The notes under the pieces are model-generated. The model worked only from the letters and a program-made list of their open reading frames with translations, was not told where the DNA came from and searched no databases. 64,000 nt of DNA from Silene conica (taxonomy: Eukaryota; Streptophyta; Magnoliopsida; Caryophyllales; Caryophyllaceae), in assembly GCA_029255685.2 (NCBI GenBank), contig CM055311.2, positions 55,945,048 to 56,009,047 of the forward strand, in the 5' to 3' direction. A program made the position numbers and the translations under genes. This document shows, in pieces, positions 23,901-36,276 of this stretch; within the stretch, counting starts at the first letter, position 1, and every line of letters begins with the position of its first letter.

Positions 23901-26508
23901 TTATTTCGTGAATCTTGGACCTTAATTCTTGAAATTGGGACATTATTTCGTGATACTTGGACTTCAAATATTTCTTTACTCACAAAATGTTTAATTTCTT
24001 ATTTTGTGAATCTTCGACCTTAATTTGTGAACTCGGGAAACTTATTTCTTGAAACTTAAACTTAAAATGTTTGTTTGCTCACAAAATGGATAATTTCTTA
24101 TTTCGTGAATTTCGGACCTTAATTTGTGAAACCGAAACCTTATTTCGTGAAACTTGGATTTAAAATGTTTGTTACTCACGAAATATATAATTTCTTATTT
24201 CGCGAATCTTGGACCTTAATTTGTGAAACCGAAACCTTATTTCATGAAACTTGGATTTAAAATGTTTGCTTACTCACGAAATATATAATTTCTAGTTTCG
24301 CGAATCTTGGACCTTAATTTGTGAAACCGAAACCTTATTTCGTGAAACTTTGAATTAAAATGTTTGTTCACTCACAAAATGTTTAATTTCTTTTTTCGTG
24401 AATCTCGGACCTTAATTCCTGAAATCGGGACCTTATTTCGTGAAACTTGGACTTAAAATGTTTGTTCACTCACAAAATGTTTAATTTCTTATTTCGTGAA
24501 TCTTGGACCTTAATTCTTGAAATTGGGACATTATTTCGTGATACTTGGACTTCAAATATTTCTTTACTCACAAAATGTTTAATTTCTTATTTTGTGAATC
24601 TTCGACCTTAATTTGTGAACTCGGGAAACTTATTTCTTGAAACTTAAACTTAAAATGTTTGTTTGCTCACAAAATGGATAATTTCTTATTTCGTAAATTT
24701 CGGACCTTAATTTGTGAAACCGAAACCTTATTTCGTGAAACTTGGATTTAAAATGTTTGTTACTCACGAAATATATAATTTCTTATTTCGCGAATCATGG
24801 ACCTTAATTTGTGAAACCGAAACCTTATTTCGTGAAACTTTGAATTAAAATGTTTGTTCACTCACAAAATGTTTAATTTCTTATTTCGTGAATCTTGGAA
24901 CTTAATTCGTGAAACCGGGACCTTATTTCTTTAAACTTGGACTTAAAATGTTTGTTTACTCACAAAATGTTTAATTTTTTATTTCGTGAATCTTGGACCT
25001 TAATTCGTGAAACCGGGACCTTATTTCGTGAAACTTGGACTTAAAGTGTTTGTTCACTCACAAAATGTTTAATTTTTTATTTCGTGAATCTTGGACCTTA
25101 ATTCGTGAAACCGGGACCTTATTTCGTGATACTTGGACTTAAAATATTTCTTTACTCACAAAATGTTTAATTTCTTATTTTGTGAATCTTCGACCTTAAT
25201 TTGTGAACTCGGGACCTTATTTCGTGAAAGTTAGACTTAAAATGTTTGTTTGCTCACAAAATGGATAATTTCTTATTTCGTGAATGTCGGACTTTAATTT
25301 GTGAAACCGAAACATTATTTCGTGAAACTTGGATTTAAAATGTTTTCTTACTCACGAAATATATAATTTCTAATTTCGCGAATCTTGGACCTTAATTTGT
25401 GAAACCGAAACCTTATTTCGTAAAACTTTGAATTAAAATGTTTGTTCACTCACAAAATGTTTAATTTTTTATTTCGTGAAACTTGGACCTTAATTCGTGA
25501 AACCGGGACCTTATTTCGTGATACTTGGACTTAAAATATTTCTTTACTCACAAAATGTTTAATTTCTTATTTTGTGAATCTTCGACCTTAATTTGTGAAC
25601 TCGGGACCTTATTTCGTGACACTTAGACTTAAAATGTTTGTTTGCTCACAAAATGGATAATTTCTTATTTCGTGAATTTCGGACCTTAATTTGTGAAACC
25701 GAAACCTTATTTCGTGAAACTTGGATTTAAAATGTTTGTTACTCACGAAATATATAATTTCTTATTTCGCGAATCTTGGACCTTAATTTGTGAAACCGAA
25801 ACCTTATTTCGTGAAACTTTGAATTAAAATGTTTGTTCACTCACAAAATGTTTAATTTCTTATTTCGTGAATCTTGGAACTTAATTCGTGAAACCGGGAC
25901 CTTATTTCGTTAAACTTGGACTTAAAATGTTTGTTCACTCACAAAATGTTTAATTTTTTATTTCGTGAATCTTGGACCTTAATTCGTGAAACCGGGACCT
26001 TATTTCGTGATACATGGACTTAAAATATTTCTTTACTCAGAAAATGTTTAATTTCTTATTTTGTGAATCTTCGACCTTAATTTGTGAACTCGGGACCTTA
26101 TTTCGTGAAAGTTAGATTTAAAATGTTTGTTTGCTCACAAAATGGATAATTTCTTATTTCGTGAATGTCGGACTTTAATTTGTGAAACCGAAACATTATT
26201 TCGTGAAACTTGGATTTAAAATGTTTGCTTACTCACGAAATATATAATTTCTAATTTCGCGAATCTTGGACCTTAATTTGTGAAACCGAAACCTTATTTC
26301 GTGAAACTTTGAATTAAAATGTTTGTTCACTCACAAAATGTTTAATTTTTTATTTCGTGAAACTTGGACCTTAATTCGTGAAACCGGGACCTTATTTCGT
26401 GATACTTGGACTTAAAATATTTCTTTACTCACAAAATGTTTAATTTCTTATTTTGTGAATCTTCGACCTTAATTTGTGAACTCGGGACCTTATTTCGTGA
26501 CACTTAGA
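20995..26508 (+). repeat. 98-bp satellite, block 1
   Basis: Monomers of about 98 bp. A typical one starts TCACAAAATGTTTAATTTCT and contains three related 21-bp words (TTATTTCGTGAATCTTGGACC, TTAATTCGTGAAACCGGGACC and a third ending CTTGGACT) plus a 35-bp AT-rich linker. At least five variants follow in fixed order, marked by TCACAAAATGGATAA, TCACGAAATATATAA with TTCGCGAA, GGAACTTAATTC, GATACTTGG...ATATTTC and GAACTCGGG. The GGATAA marker recurs at 21142, 21729, 22218, 22707, 23099, 23588 and 24079, mostly 489-491 apart with 392 and 587 exceptions. Frames in it are chance. Confidence 0.97.
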
Positions 26509-27088
26509 TAGGGATGGCAATGGATCCTGGATCCGGTCCAGATCCGTAAGACCCGACCCTGATGGACCGGATCTGGATCCTATTTTTTCAGACCCGTTGG
26601 ATCCGGGTCGGATCTGGATCCACTACTTTTGAAACGGATCTGGATCTGGATCCTCCTACGCAGACCCTGAAGGATCCAGATCCGTTTCTGGACCCGTTTT
26701 TATAGTAAAAATATGAAATTTTACGTCTTAATTATTTTTTTTCTTGAGTTGTATTTGGATTACTTGGTCATAATAATTACTACTTGTAATATTTGGTTGA
26801 AAATAATTGCCAAGCTACTAGCTACTTCTTCTTTTTATTGTATTTCGAAATATGGATATCAATACTGTTATGATGCATGAGTTTTTATTTATTTTTTTTA
26901 TAATGTGGAGGTAAGAAACTTGGACCCGTAACGGACCCGGATCCGACCCGGATCCGTTGGATCTGGATCTGGATCTCACATCTTTGGAACCCTTGGATCT
27001 GGATCGGATCTGGATCCAGGGTATACAATGCGGATCTGGATCTGGATCCTACTGGACCCGGTCCAGATCCGGTCCGTTGCCATCCCTA
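26509..27088. mobile_element. Non-autonomous hAT-type element in the satellite
   Basis: Ends are TAGGGATGGCAA and TTGCCATCCCTA, with a perfect 8-bp duplication CACTTAGA (26501-26508 and 27089-27096). Both halves are dense in GGATCTGGATC and GACCCGGTCC words. There is no transposase frame. Confidence 0.92.
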
Positions 27089-27233
27089 CACTTAGACTTA
27101 AAATGTTTGTTTGCTCACAAAATGGATAATTTCTTATTTCGTGAATTTCGGACCTTAATTTGTGAAACCGAAACCTTATTTCGTGAAACTTGGATTTAAA
27201 ATGTTTGTTTACTCACGAAATATATAATTTCTT
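27089..27233 (+). repeat. 98-bp satellite, block 2
   Basis: About 1.5 monomers between the hAT element and the solo LTR, continuing the phase of block 1. Ends with the target word TTCTT (27229-27233). Confidence 0.97.
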
Positions 27234-27537
27234 TGTAATAACCCGAATTTTATTATTAAATATAGTGGTTTCGTGGGTTAGTTATGATCGAAGTTATCTT
27301 TTAATTCCTAAAATAGTCGTTTCATAAGCTTACGCGTACTCGTTTTGTTTGGTGATTTTGGTACTACTGTGGGATTCGAGTTGGGGACCTAAGCACCTAA
27401 TAGCAATATATGTGGCATGGTGATAGTGTGGTTCGAATTTGGGACCTGTGTCACCCTACACTGGGCCTCGATTGGCGTGACAACAGACCAAGCCCACACG
27501 GAAAATTCAAATGACCAGCAACTATGTCTCAGCCGCC

Positions 27538-27574
27538 TTATTTATACCATGGGTTTCTGTGCACTAAACCCTAA
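27538..27574 (+). promoter_or_regulatory. Predicted LTR core promoter: TATA word and telo-box-like words
   Basis: TTATTTATACC (27538-27548) is followed 18 bases on by AAACCCTAA (27566-27574), a telo-box-like word; a second, CAAAACCCTAG, lies near 27597. The same block occurs in the other LTR copies (near 34236 and 41293). If transcription starts here, U5 and the leader would be about 2 kb long. Confidence 0.4.
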
Positions 27575-29480
27575 CCAAACACAGATCTGACTTCACAAAA
27601 CCCTAGCCTGTAGTTTGGAGAAGAGGAACAACCTGCTCACGGTGGTAGACGGTGGTCCTAGGGCTGCTCGAAGTGGTCAAGAAACTGGTATGGTCACCAC
27701 GTTCGTTTTAAATGCAGTTTAAGCGTGTAGTTTTACCATCGGTTTAGAGGAATGCATACTCAGTTTCTTATTGTTATTTTCACGTTTATTTATTCTATGT
27801 TATAGAGTGATTATATATGTTCTTTGTTGTCGTGTCGTTGGTTGTTTAAACTCATGTTCGAAGGTATCAAATATGGTGTCAGGGAAGGGGTGTGATACGG
27901 TCTCAAACAGGGGGTCTGTTCTGATGTGTTTAGAGTCGGTTTCAGATCTGTTCGTGTAGCTTTTTATTATGGGTCTTTGAGTCTGGACACAGGTGGTTGT
28001 AAGGGGGTTCTCGTGGTGGTAGTCTCAGGGCTCGGCGGTGTCAGATCGTGGTGGTACAGGGCAGTTTGACAGGGGGGAGTCGAGAGGTGTGTCTGTTTTG
28101 GTAAAGCTCTGGTTGTTTTGTTCGTGTACAGGGGCGTTTGGGGGTGGTGGCATGGATGACTCGGGGGAGGTCAGTGCTATGTCACCACCGTGATTGGAGT
28201 TTGGAGTCTGGAGATGGTCTGGGTGGTCACGGCTGGTGGTAATCATAGCGGGGCTGGTGTCGAAGGGGTGTCAAAGAGGGTGCTGTTAGAGGGCAATGCG
28301 TGGGGTCTGGTCAGTTAGGGTGTCTGGTTCTGACCACCGGCAGACGGCGAGGAGGCTGCTGGTGGTTGGAATGGTGGAGGGTGGTTCTGGGAACACGTGA
28401 TGGTGGTTGTTGGTGGTACATGGTGGTGGCACGGTGGCTGGGTAGTGGCTGTTTAAGGGCTGCTTACACGGGTTTGTGGGGGCTGTTTTGTGTGTATTAT
28501 TATTATTATTATTGTTATTATTGTTATTATTAATAGAAAGTTTATATTTTGGGAATATTGCTAATTAATATTATTAATGATAATATCCTTGTTATTATGG
28601 CATATTAATAATTATTATGGGAAGGTTTTGTATGCTTTGAAATTCAAATTTAGTTGCCATGGTTAGAAGTTTACCTATTTTGGAAGTCTTGTGTTACGGG
28701 ACGATATATTTAGAAAGTTTCTATATTTGGGAAGTTGCCATATACGGAAGGTTACTATTTTGGGTAATCTTGGTTGTTAGGAAACTTTCTAAGTATAGGA
28801 GGTTTCTATAAATAGAATGTGTGCGTATATTACGAGATGTAGGGAGTTTATTGATTATATGATTTATGTTTAGGTGGTGATTTCCGCGTGGAACATTTTT
28901 AATAGCCGTTGCTCGCTTGCCATTGTCCTCTGCAGTTTTGAGGTAGGGGAATATCAATGTTGTAAATGAGATCTGACATGAAGTTATTTATTATCTGGTT
29001 GCTATTATTTCATGTGATATATTGTGATCGAATGATTATTGATTATTGTGGAGAACGGGGCTTGTGATTGGGTCTTGTGATATGGGTCTTGTGATAAGGG
29101 ACTTGTGATATGGCCATGGAGGTGTGGTGTGTTGGAGGTGTGGAGGAGAAATGAATGTGGAGGAAATGGAGGAATTGTTATTGCGTTATTCATGTTGTGA
29201 TTATATTACCTACTCAACCTCGTGTTGACCCTGTTTGTTGTTTGTTTGTGTCTGTGTTGATCAAATTTATTGGGGAGCAGAATGACAGGTCTAGACCTAT
29301 GGATGCAGGAAGGATGGAGAGAACATGGATCAGACCTGTCTAGTGATAGCCCAGTTATTTCGTTTTCACCGTACTTGAACTTTTAGTTTTTGGTTTATCA
29401 CAGTTGTAATACTTCCGATACTTTGGTTTAACTTTAATTATTAAATAAAGTACTGTTTTTCTTCCTTTGTTATCTACTAC

Positions 29481-29494
29481 CTCGGGTAACCGAG
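29481..29494 (+). other. GNRA-type hairpin near the LTR 3' end
   Basis: CTCGG-GTAA-CCGAG, a 5-bp stem with a GUAA loop in RNA. It lies about 40 bases after AATAAA and is repeated in the other LTRs at 36179-36192 and 43247-43260. Confidence 0.5.
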
Positions 29495-29559
29495 ATGGTA
29501 ACACCCTTATTTATCTAGAGAGTCCTAGTTCAGGCCTCTAAATAAATGGGGGTGTTACA

Positions 29560-30935
29560 TTCTTATTTCGCGAATCTTGGACCTTAATTTGTGAAACCGA
29601 AACCTTATTTCGTGAAACTTTGAATTAAAATGTTTGTTCACTCACAAAATGTTTAATTTCTTATTTCGTGAATCTTGGAACTTAATTCGTGAAACCGGGA
29701 CCTTATTTCGTGAAACTTGGACTTAAAATGTTTGTTTACTCACAAAATGTTTAATTTTTTATTTCGTGAATCTTGGACCTTAATTCGTGAAACCGGGACC
29801 TTATTTCGTGATACTTGGACTTAAAATATTTCTTTACTCACAAAATGTTTAATTTCTTATTTTGTGAATCTTCGACCTTAATTTGTGAACTCGGGACCTT
29901 ATTTCGTGACACTTAGACTTAAAATGTTTGTTTGCTCACAAAATGGATAATTTCTTATTTCGTGAATTTCGGACCTTAATTTGTGAAACCGAAACCTTAT
30001 TTCGTGAAACTTGGATTTAAAATGTTTGTTACTCACGAAATATATAATTTCTTATTTCGCGAATCTTGGACCTTAATTTGTGAAACCGAAACCTTATTTC
30101 GTGAAACTTTGAATTAAAATGTTTGTTCACTCACAAAATGTTTAATTTCTTATTTCGTGAATCTTGGAACTTAATTCGTGAAACCGAGACCTTATTTCGT
30201 TAAACTTGGACTTAAAATGTTTGTTCACTCACAAAATGTTTAATTTTTTATTTCGTGAATCTTGGACCTTAATTCGTGAAACCGGGACCTTATTTCGTGA
30301 TACATGGACTTCAAATATTTCTTTACTCACAAAATGTTTAATTTCTTATTTTGTGAATCTTCGACCTTAATTTGTGAACTCGGGACCTTATTTCGTGAAA
30401 CTTAGATTTAAAATGTTTGTTTGCTCACAAAATGGATAATTTCTTATTTCGTGAATGTCGGACTTTAATTTGTGAAACCGAAACATTATTTCGTGAAACT
30501 TGGATTTAAAATGTTTGCTTACTCACGAAATATATAATTTCTAATTTCGCGAATCTTGGACCTTAATTTGTGAAACCGAAACCTTATTTCGTGAAACTTT
30601 GAATTAAAATGTTTGTTCACTCACAAAATGTTTAATTTTTTATTTCGTGAAACTTGGACCTTAATTCGTGAAACCGGGACCTTATTTCGTGATACTTGGA
30701 CTTAAAATATTTCTTTACTCACAAAATGTTTAATTTCTTATTTTGTGAATCTTCGACCTTAATTTGTGAACTCGGGACCTTATTTCGTGACACTTAGACT
30801 TAAAATGTTTGTTTGCTCACAAAATGGATAATTTCTTATTTCGTGAATTTCGGACCTTAGTTTGTGAAACCGAAACCTTATTTCGTGAAACTTGGATTTA
30901 AAATGTTTGTTTACTCACGAAATATATAATTTCTT
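29560..30935 (+). repeat. 98-bp satellite, block 3
   Basis: About 14 monomers between the solo LTR and the full-length element. The last 636 bases, from the GATACATGG variant at 30300, correspond variant by variant to 26009-27233 with the hAT element removed. Confidence 0.97.
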
Positions 30936-31701
30936 TGTAATAACCCGAATTTTATTATTAAATATAGTGGTTTCGTGGGTTAGTTATGATCGAAGTTGTA
31001 AAACCCCTCGCGAAAGCGGAAATATAAACATACAAAAGTACCAAAAATGCAGCGGAATTTAAACTTTTTAAAGATAAAACATGCGAGAAGTCTAAGACAG
31101 AAACGTATACTGAAACTGGAACCAAAATAGATAAATAACAGTTCTAAGTATAAAATCCAAATATATACACAGCCTGGGATGGAACATCCCTACAGGCACC
31201 AACGCAAAATAAACAAAGCTAAGGGTCCAGCTAAAACGATGTAAAGGTGTAAGTCAAGATGATAGGATCATCGCTCGCTAGCTCTCACATGAACCCCTCC
31301 AGCCAGCATGTACCTACATACATGAAAACATGTACGCCACAATCAGTGGGGAGTGACTAGAGTTCTCCTAGCCACCTTTTGTGACAACACGTAACATATA
31401 AACAATACAGAATACTCCAACATATAACAACATGTGAAGTATAAACAACTCATCATCTGATCTCTTACTATCATGCGAATACCATGCACGGCTCTCAACT
31501 AACTTCATAAACAAATAGGAGGGAGAGCCGGTTTCCCTACTGGTTACCCAGTCGGGGGGTCTTTCAATCCAATTATTTATGAAACCGAACTAAGAGTCAT
31601 CCAATGCCTTGGATGATTTAACCACAACTCATATAACAACAATGGCATACTATGCATATCTGTCACTGTACCAACATCAAGGCAAGCAGATATAAAACAG
31701 C

Positions 31702-32356
31702 AAGTACAAAGGTTCAGAGGCGACATCTTAACGCATAACCTAGGTAGTAAATAAATCAGCAAGTATAAAGGTTCAGAGGCGACATCTTAACGCATAACCT
31801 AAATATCAAGTTCACAATATCAAGCAAGGACTCAGAGGCGAAAACTCAACGCATGGACCGGCTATCACTGAACATTAGACTCAGAGGCGAAAACTCAACG
31901 CATGGACTAACATTCAATTCACTATCACAAGTAAGGAACTCAGAGGCGAAAACTCAACGCATGGACCCCTACCACATTACAAGATACTAGACTCAGAGGC
32001 GAAAACTCAACGCATGTTCTAGCACCAAACACCTGCACTCCGGGTAAGGTATGACAACCTGACTGCCCCGTCGTGCAGTTGCTCTACTCGTCAGACTCAG
32101 AGGCGAAAACTCAACGCATGTTCTGACGCGATCACACACACATGTCTGGGCTCAGAGGCGAAAACTCAACGCATGTCCCAGACACGACAAACAGACATGT
32201 ATGGAACTCAGAGGCGAAAAGTCAACGCATGGCTCCATACACGACAAACAAACACATATAGGGCTCAGAGGCGAAAACTTAACGCATACCCCTATACATG
32301 ACAAACAACCTACGTATTAAGTTCAGAGGCGACATCTTAACGCATAACTTAATACG
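31702..32356 (-). other. Hairpin array with constant loop, copy in the nested LTR (11 units)
   Basis: Eleven copies of CAGAGGCGAAAACTCAACGC or its CGACATCTTAACGC form (minus strand ATGCGTTGAGTTTTCGCC). The flanking words differ but are mutually complementary: CGTCAGA/TCTGACG, TGTCTGGG/CCCAGACA, GTATGGA/TCCATAC, TATAGG/CCTATA, CGTATTAAGTT/AACTTAATACG and CTAGA/TCTAG. Bracketed by two GNRA-hairpin modules (31539-31552 and 32469-32480). Confidence 0.8.
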
Positions 32357-32652
32357 CATCAAAACAATATCATCAAAGTCTACGAACTAAACCGTAGTTC
32401 TACCTTTAACTTCTAATCAACACTTAATTGACCTCGAGAACTAAGATGAGGGAGAGCCGGTTTCCCTTTCGGTTGCCCGACCGGGGGGGTCTCTATCCTC
32501 ACTATATTCCCGAACCCAATATAATGTTGCCCATCCTCCGGGGACCTCAAACACATGTCAAAGGTACACAAAACAAGTTTCAAGTAAAACCGATTAACCG
32601 TTTGAAAGTTACACTCAATTTACAAAATCCTCAAAATAGCCTACAGGGGTCC

Positions 32653-33039
32653 CCAGCCGGTCGGCAGGCAGCCGGTCGGCCGGCTGGTGACCTCCCAGCC
32701 TTCCTTCTTTCTTTTCAAAAACAAAACAACACAAAAGGCCTCCCAGCCGGTCGGCAGGCAGCCGGTCGGCCGGCTGGGAAGACCTTCCCAAGCCTTCTCA
32801 AACGAAAACCATCCCCACATGTACTCCCAGCCGGCTGGCAGGCGGCCGGTCTGCCGGCTGGGCTCCCATCCTATATAAGTTTTTCGCAAACAACGCAAGG
32901 CAAAATGACTACCAGCCGGTCGGCAGGCGGCCGGTCGGCCGGCTGGCAGTCCTAAGCCATTTTTCCAAAAACTCGCGAAACACACAAATGCTCTCCCAGC
33001 CGGTCGACCGGCGGCCGGTCGGTCGACCGGCTCAGAGAG
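32653..33039 (-). repeat. Five GC-rich palindromes in the nested LTR
   Basis: 35-bp units with CCAGCCGG...CCGGCTGG arms at 32653, 32743, 32827 and 32912, plus an extended unit at 32991-33039 (AGCCGGTCGACC paired with GGTCGACCGGCT). The units are about 80-90 bp apart in AT-rich DNA. Pro/Ala/Gly/Arg frames across them on both strands reflect the repeat, not a gene. Confidence 0.85.
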
Positions 33040-36000
33040 CCTGCAACCAAAATCGTGATTTTCCAATCTTTCTAAAATTTCACAATTCGATTTCTAATCT
33101 TCAATAGCATCACAAATAATGTTTACCCACTAACATAAATCATCCAATACTACTAATCTATCAGAAAACAAGTCCCATAACAATCCTCAAATGAATTATA
33201 CATGTATCCGTCGCAAAAATGAGAAAAACTGAAATTTCATTTAAAAGCATTTGACAATCAATTCAAGCATGAAATCTTCACAACAACATCATCCTAAACA
33301 TGTTGCTAAGTCCATTAACATCATATCTCGACACAAATCAGAAACAAAACGAGAATCACATCAAATATGCTAATATACACATAAAGGCCGAGTTTCTCAT
33401 TATCGTCACCTCACAAGCTTATCCGGCTAAAGATCTTCCTCGAGTAAGAAGCTATCAACGTTCGGGTTGTCAAATCCTTCGCCTGAAAACAAAGAAAACT
33501 GGTTTAAGAGCATAAAAACGGAATTATGAAAACAGGCTGAATTTTCGAAGTGATGGAAACGAGAAACCGAAGTGATGGATGACTTGGAAATTGAACGAGG
33601 ATTCCGAAAATGTACTTACTTTCTCGATTTGAAGAACGGATGATGAAGAAAAGCTTGAAAAGGAGAGAGTAAAAATGGAGGTTTTGAAGGAATTAAGTTT
33701 ACAGTGAAAGGAGTTGTGGGGAAGATGAAATATGACAACTTAAGGGTTTTTAGGGGTTTAAGTAATTGCCCTTTCCGTATTTAAATGAAATGGGTCGGAC
33801 TTGAACGAATATTTATCATTCGAGTTTAAGTTCACCAAGTAGTATTCGTCTTAAGGACTTAAGGTTCTTAAGACGGATCTCACTAATTAAATAAAATCTT
33901 CCGAGGTAAATTATCAAATTATTATTTTATTACTTAAAATAATTAAAAACGCTTAAATTAGATTTTACGAAAATACGGGATGTTACAGAAGTTATCTTTT
34001 AATTCCTAAAATAGTCATTTCATAAGCTTACGCGTACTCGTTTTGTTGGGTGATTTTTGTACTACTGTGGGATTCGAGTTGGGGACCTAAGCACCTAATA
34101 GCAATATATGTGGCATGGTGATAGTGTGGTTCGAACTTGGGACCTGTGTCACCCTACACTGGGCCTCGATTGGCGTGACAACAGACCAAGCCCACACGGA
34201 AAATTCAAATGACCAGCAACTATGTCTCAGCCGCCTTATTTATACCATGGGTTTCTGTGCACTAAACCCTAACCAAACACAGATCTGACTTCACAAAACC
34301 CTAGCCTGTAGTTTGGAGAAGAGGAACAACCTGCTCACGGTGGTAGACGGTGGTCCTAGGGCTGCTCGAAGTGGTCAAGAAACTGGTATGGTCACCACGT
34401 TCGTTTTAAATGCAGTTTAAGCATGTAGTTTTACCATCGGTTTAGAGGAATGCATACTCAGTTTCTTATTGTTATTTTCACGTTTATTTATTCTATGTTA
34501 TAGAGTGATTATATATGTTCTTTGTTGTCGTGTCGTTGGTTGTTTAAACTCATGTTCGAAGGTATCAAATAAGGTGTCAGGGAAGGGTTGTGATACGGTC
34601 TCAAACAAGGGGTCTGTTCTGATGTGTTTAGAGTCGGTTTCAGATCTGTTCGTGTAGCTTTTTATTATGGGTCTTTGAGTCTGGACACAGGTGGTTGTAA
34701 GGGGGTTCTCGTGGTGGTAGTCTCAGGGCTCGGTGGTGTCAGATCGTGGTGGTACAGGGCAGTTTGACAGGGGGGGAGTCGAGAGGTGTGTCTGTTTTGG
34801 TAAAACTCTGGTTGTTTTGTTCGTGTACAGGGGCGTTTGGAGGTGGTGGCATGGATGACTCGGGGGAGGTCAGTGCTATGTCACCACCGTGATTGGAGTT
34901 TGGAGTCTGGAGATGGTCTGGGTGGTCACGGCTGGTGGTAGTCATGGCGGGGCTGGTGTCGAAGGGGTGTCAAAGAGGGTGCTGTTAGAGGGCAATGCGT
35001 GGGTCTGGTCAGTTTGGGTGTCTGGTTCTGACCACCGGCAGACGGCGAGGAGGGTGCTGGTGGTTGGAATGGTGGAGGGTGGTTCTGGGAACACGTGATG
35101 GTGGTTGTTGGTGGTACATGGTGGTGGCACGGTGGCTGGGTAGTGGCTGTTTAAGGGCTGCTTACACGGGTTTGTGGGGGCTGTTTTGTGTGTATTATTA
35201 TTATTATTATTGTTATTATTGTTATTATTAATAGAAAGTTTATATTTTGGGAATATTGCTAATTAATATTATTAATGATAATATCCTTGTTATTATGGCA
35301 TATTAATAATTATTATGGGAAGGTTTTGTATGCTTTGAAATTCAAATTTAGTTGCCATGGTTAGAAGTTTACCTATTTTGGAAGTCTTGTGTTACGGGAC
35401 GATATATTTAGAAAGTTTCTATATTTGGGAAGTTGCCATATACGGAAGGTTACTATTTTGGGTAATCTTGGTTGTTAGGAAACTTTCTAAGTGTAGGAGG
35501 TTTCTATAAATAGAATGTGTGCGTATATTACGAGATGTAGGGAGTTTATTGATTATATGATTTATGTTTAGGTGGTGATTTCCGCGTGGAACATTTTTAA
35601 TAGCCGTTGCTCGCTTGCCATTGTCCTCTGCAGTTTTGAGGTAGGGGAATATCAATGTTGTAAATGAGATCTGACATGAAGTTATTTATTATCTGGTTGC
35701 TATTATTTCATGTGATATATTGTGATCGAATGATTATTGATTATTGTGGAGAACGGGGCTTGTGATTGGGTCTTGTGATATGGGTCTTGTGATAAGGGAC
35801 TTGTGATATGGCCATGGAGGTGTGGTGTGTTGGAGGTGTGGAGGAGAAATGAATGTGGAGGAAATGGAGGAATTGTTATTGCGTTATTCATGTTGTGATT
35901 ATATTACCTACTCAACCTCGTGTTGACCCTGTTTGTTGTTTGTTTGTGTCTGTGTTGATCCAATTTATTGGGGAGCAGAATGACAGGTCTAGACCTATGG

Positions 36001-36240
36001 ATGCAGGAAGGGTGGAGAGAACATGGATCAGACATGTCTAGTGATAGCCCAGTTATTTAGTTTTCACCGTACTTGAACTTTTAGTTTTTGGTTTATCACA
36101 GTTGTAATACTTCCGATACTTTGGTTTAACTTTAATTATTAAATAAAGTACTGTTTTTCTTCCTTTGTTATCTACTACCTCGGGTAACCGAGATGGTAAC
36201 ACCCTTATTTATCTAGTGAGTCTAAGTGAGTACCCTTACA

Positions 36241-36276
36241 TTAATCAGGGCTCATTGTTTTCTTGTATATTATAGA
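36241..36276 (+). other. Leader with degraded primer site and acceptor-like end
   Basis: TTAATCAGGGCTC directly after the LTR resembles TGGTATCAGAGC but differs at several positions, so priming would be poor. TCTTGTATATTATAG (36261-36275), immediately before the gag ATG, looks like a 3' splice site. Confidence 0.35.

Larger units (their letters stand above)
27234..29559 (+). mobile_element. Solo LTR of the first Ty3/gypsy family
   Basis: 2326 bp, TGTAATAACCCG to GGGGGTGTTACA, flanked by TTCTT (27229-27233 and 29560-29564). Very similar to the LTRs of the full-length element at 30936-43325. Carries a TATA-like word, telo-box-like words, an ATT/TTG microsatellite (about 28494-28530), an AATAAA near 29443 and a hairpin at 29481-29494. 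The short frames in it are chance and recur in the other LTR copies. Confidence 0.93.
30997..33987 (-). mobile_element. Nested solo LTR of the second Ty3/gypsy family, reverse orientation
   Basis: 2991 bp, plus-strand TGTAAAACCCCTCGCG to GGGATGTTACA, with a perfect GAAGT duplication (30992-30996 and 33988-33992). Read on the minus strand it matches the LTR at 58051-60901 along its length, including the structured repeats. It has one more GC-rich palindrome than that copy. Confidence 0.92.
30936..36240 (+). repeat. 5' LTR of the full-length element, split by an insertion
   Basis: 30936-30996 and 33993-36240 make up the LTR; the GAAGT at 33988-33992 is the second copy of the target duplication. 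It stays nearly identical to the 3' LTR up to ACACCCTTATTTATCTAG near 36216. After that the last 24 or so bases differ from the other copies but still end in TTACA. Confidence 0.88.

Noticed and set aside
27566-27605. Interstitial telomere repeat
   Set aside because: Only single AAACCCTAA-type words, not a tandem array; better read as telo-box-like words in an LTR promoter.
27771-29343. Several 60-80 residue frames repeated at 34469-36041 and 41527-43109
   Set aside because: They recur because the LTR recurs; composition follows GT-rich and ATT-rich LTR DNA and some copies carry disruptions.
31702-32356. CRISPR-like look of a conserved 22-nt word with variable spacers
   Set aside because: The flanks of each unit are inverted repeats of each other, and the array lies in a plant LTR with no cas genes; it is a hairpin array.
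32428-33066. Long Pro/Ala/Gly/Arg-rich frames on both strands (also at 58946-59437)
   Set aside because: They are reading frames through GC-rich palindromic repeats; both strands give similar peptides, which indicates repeat composition.
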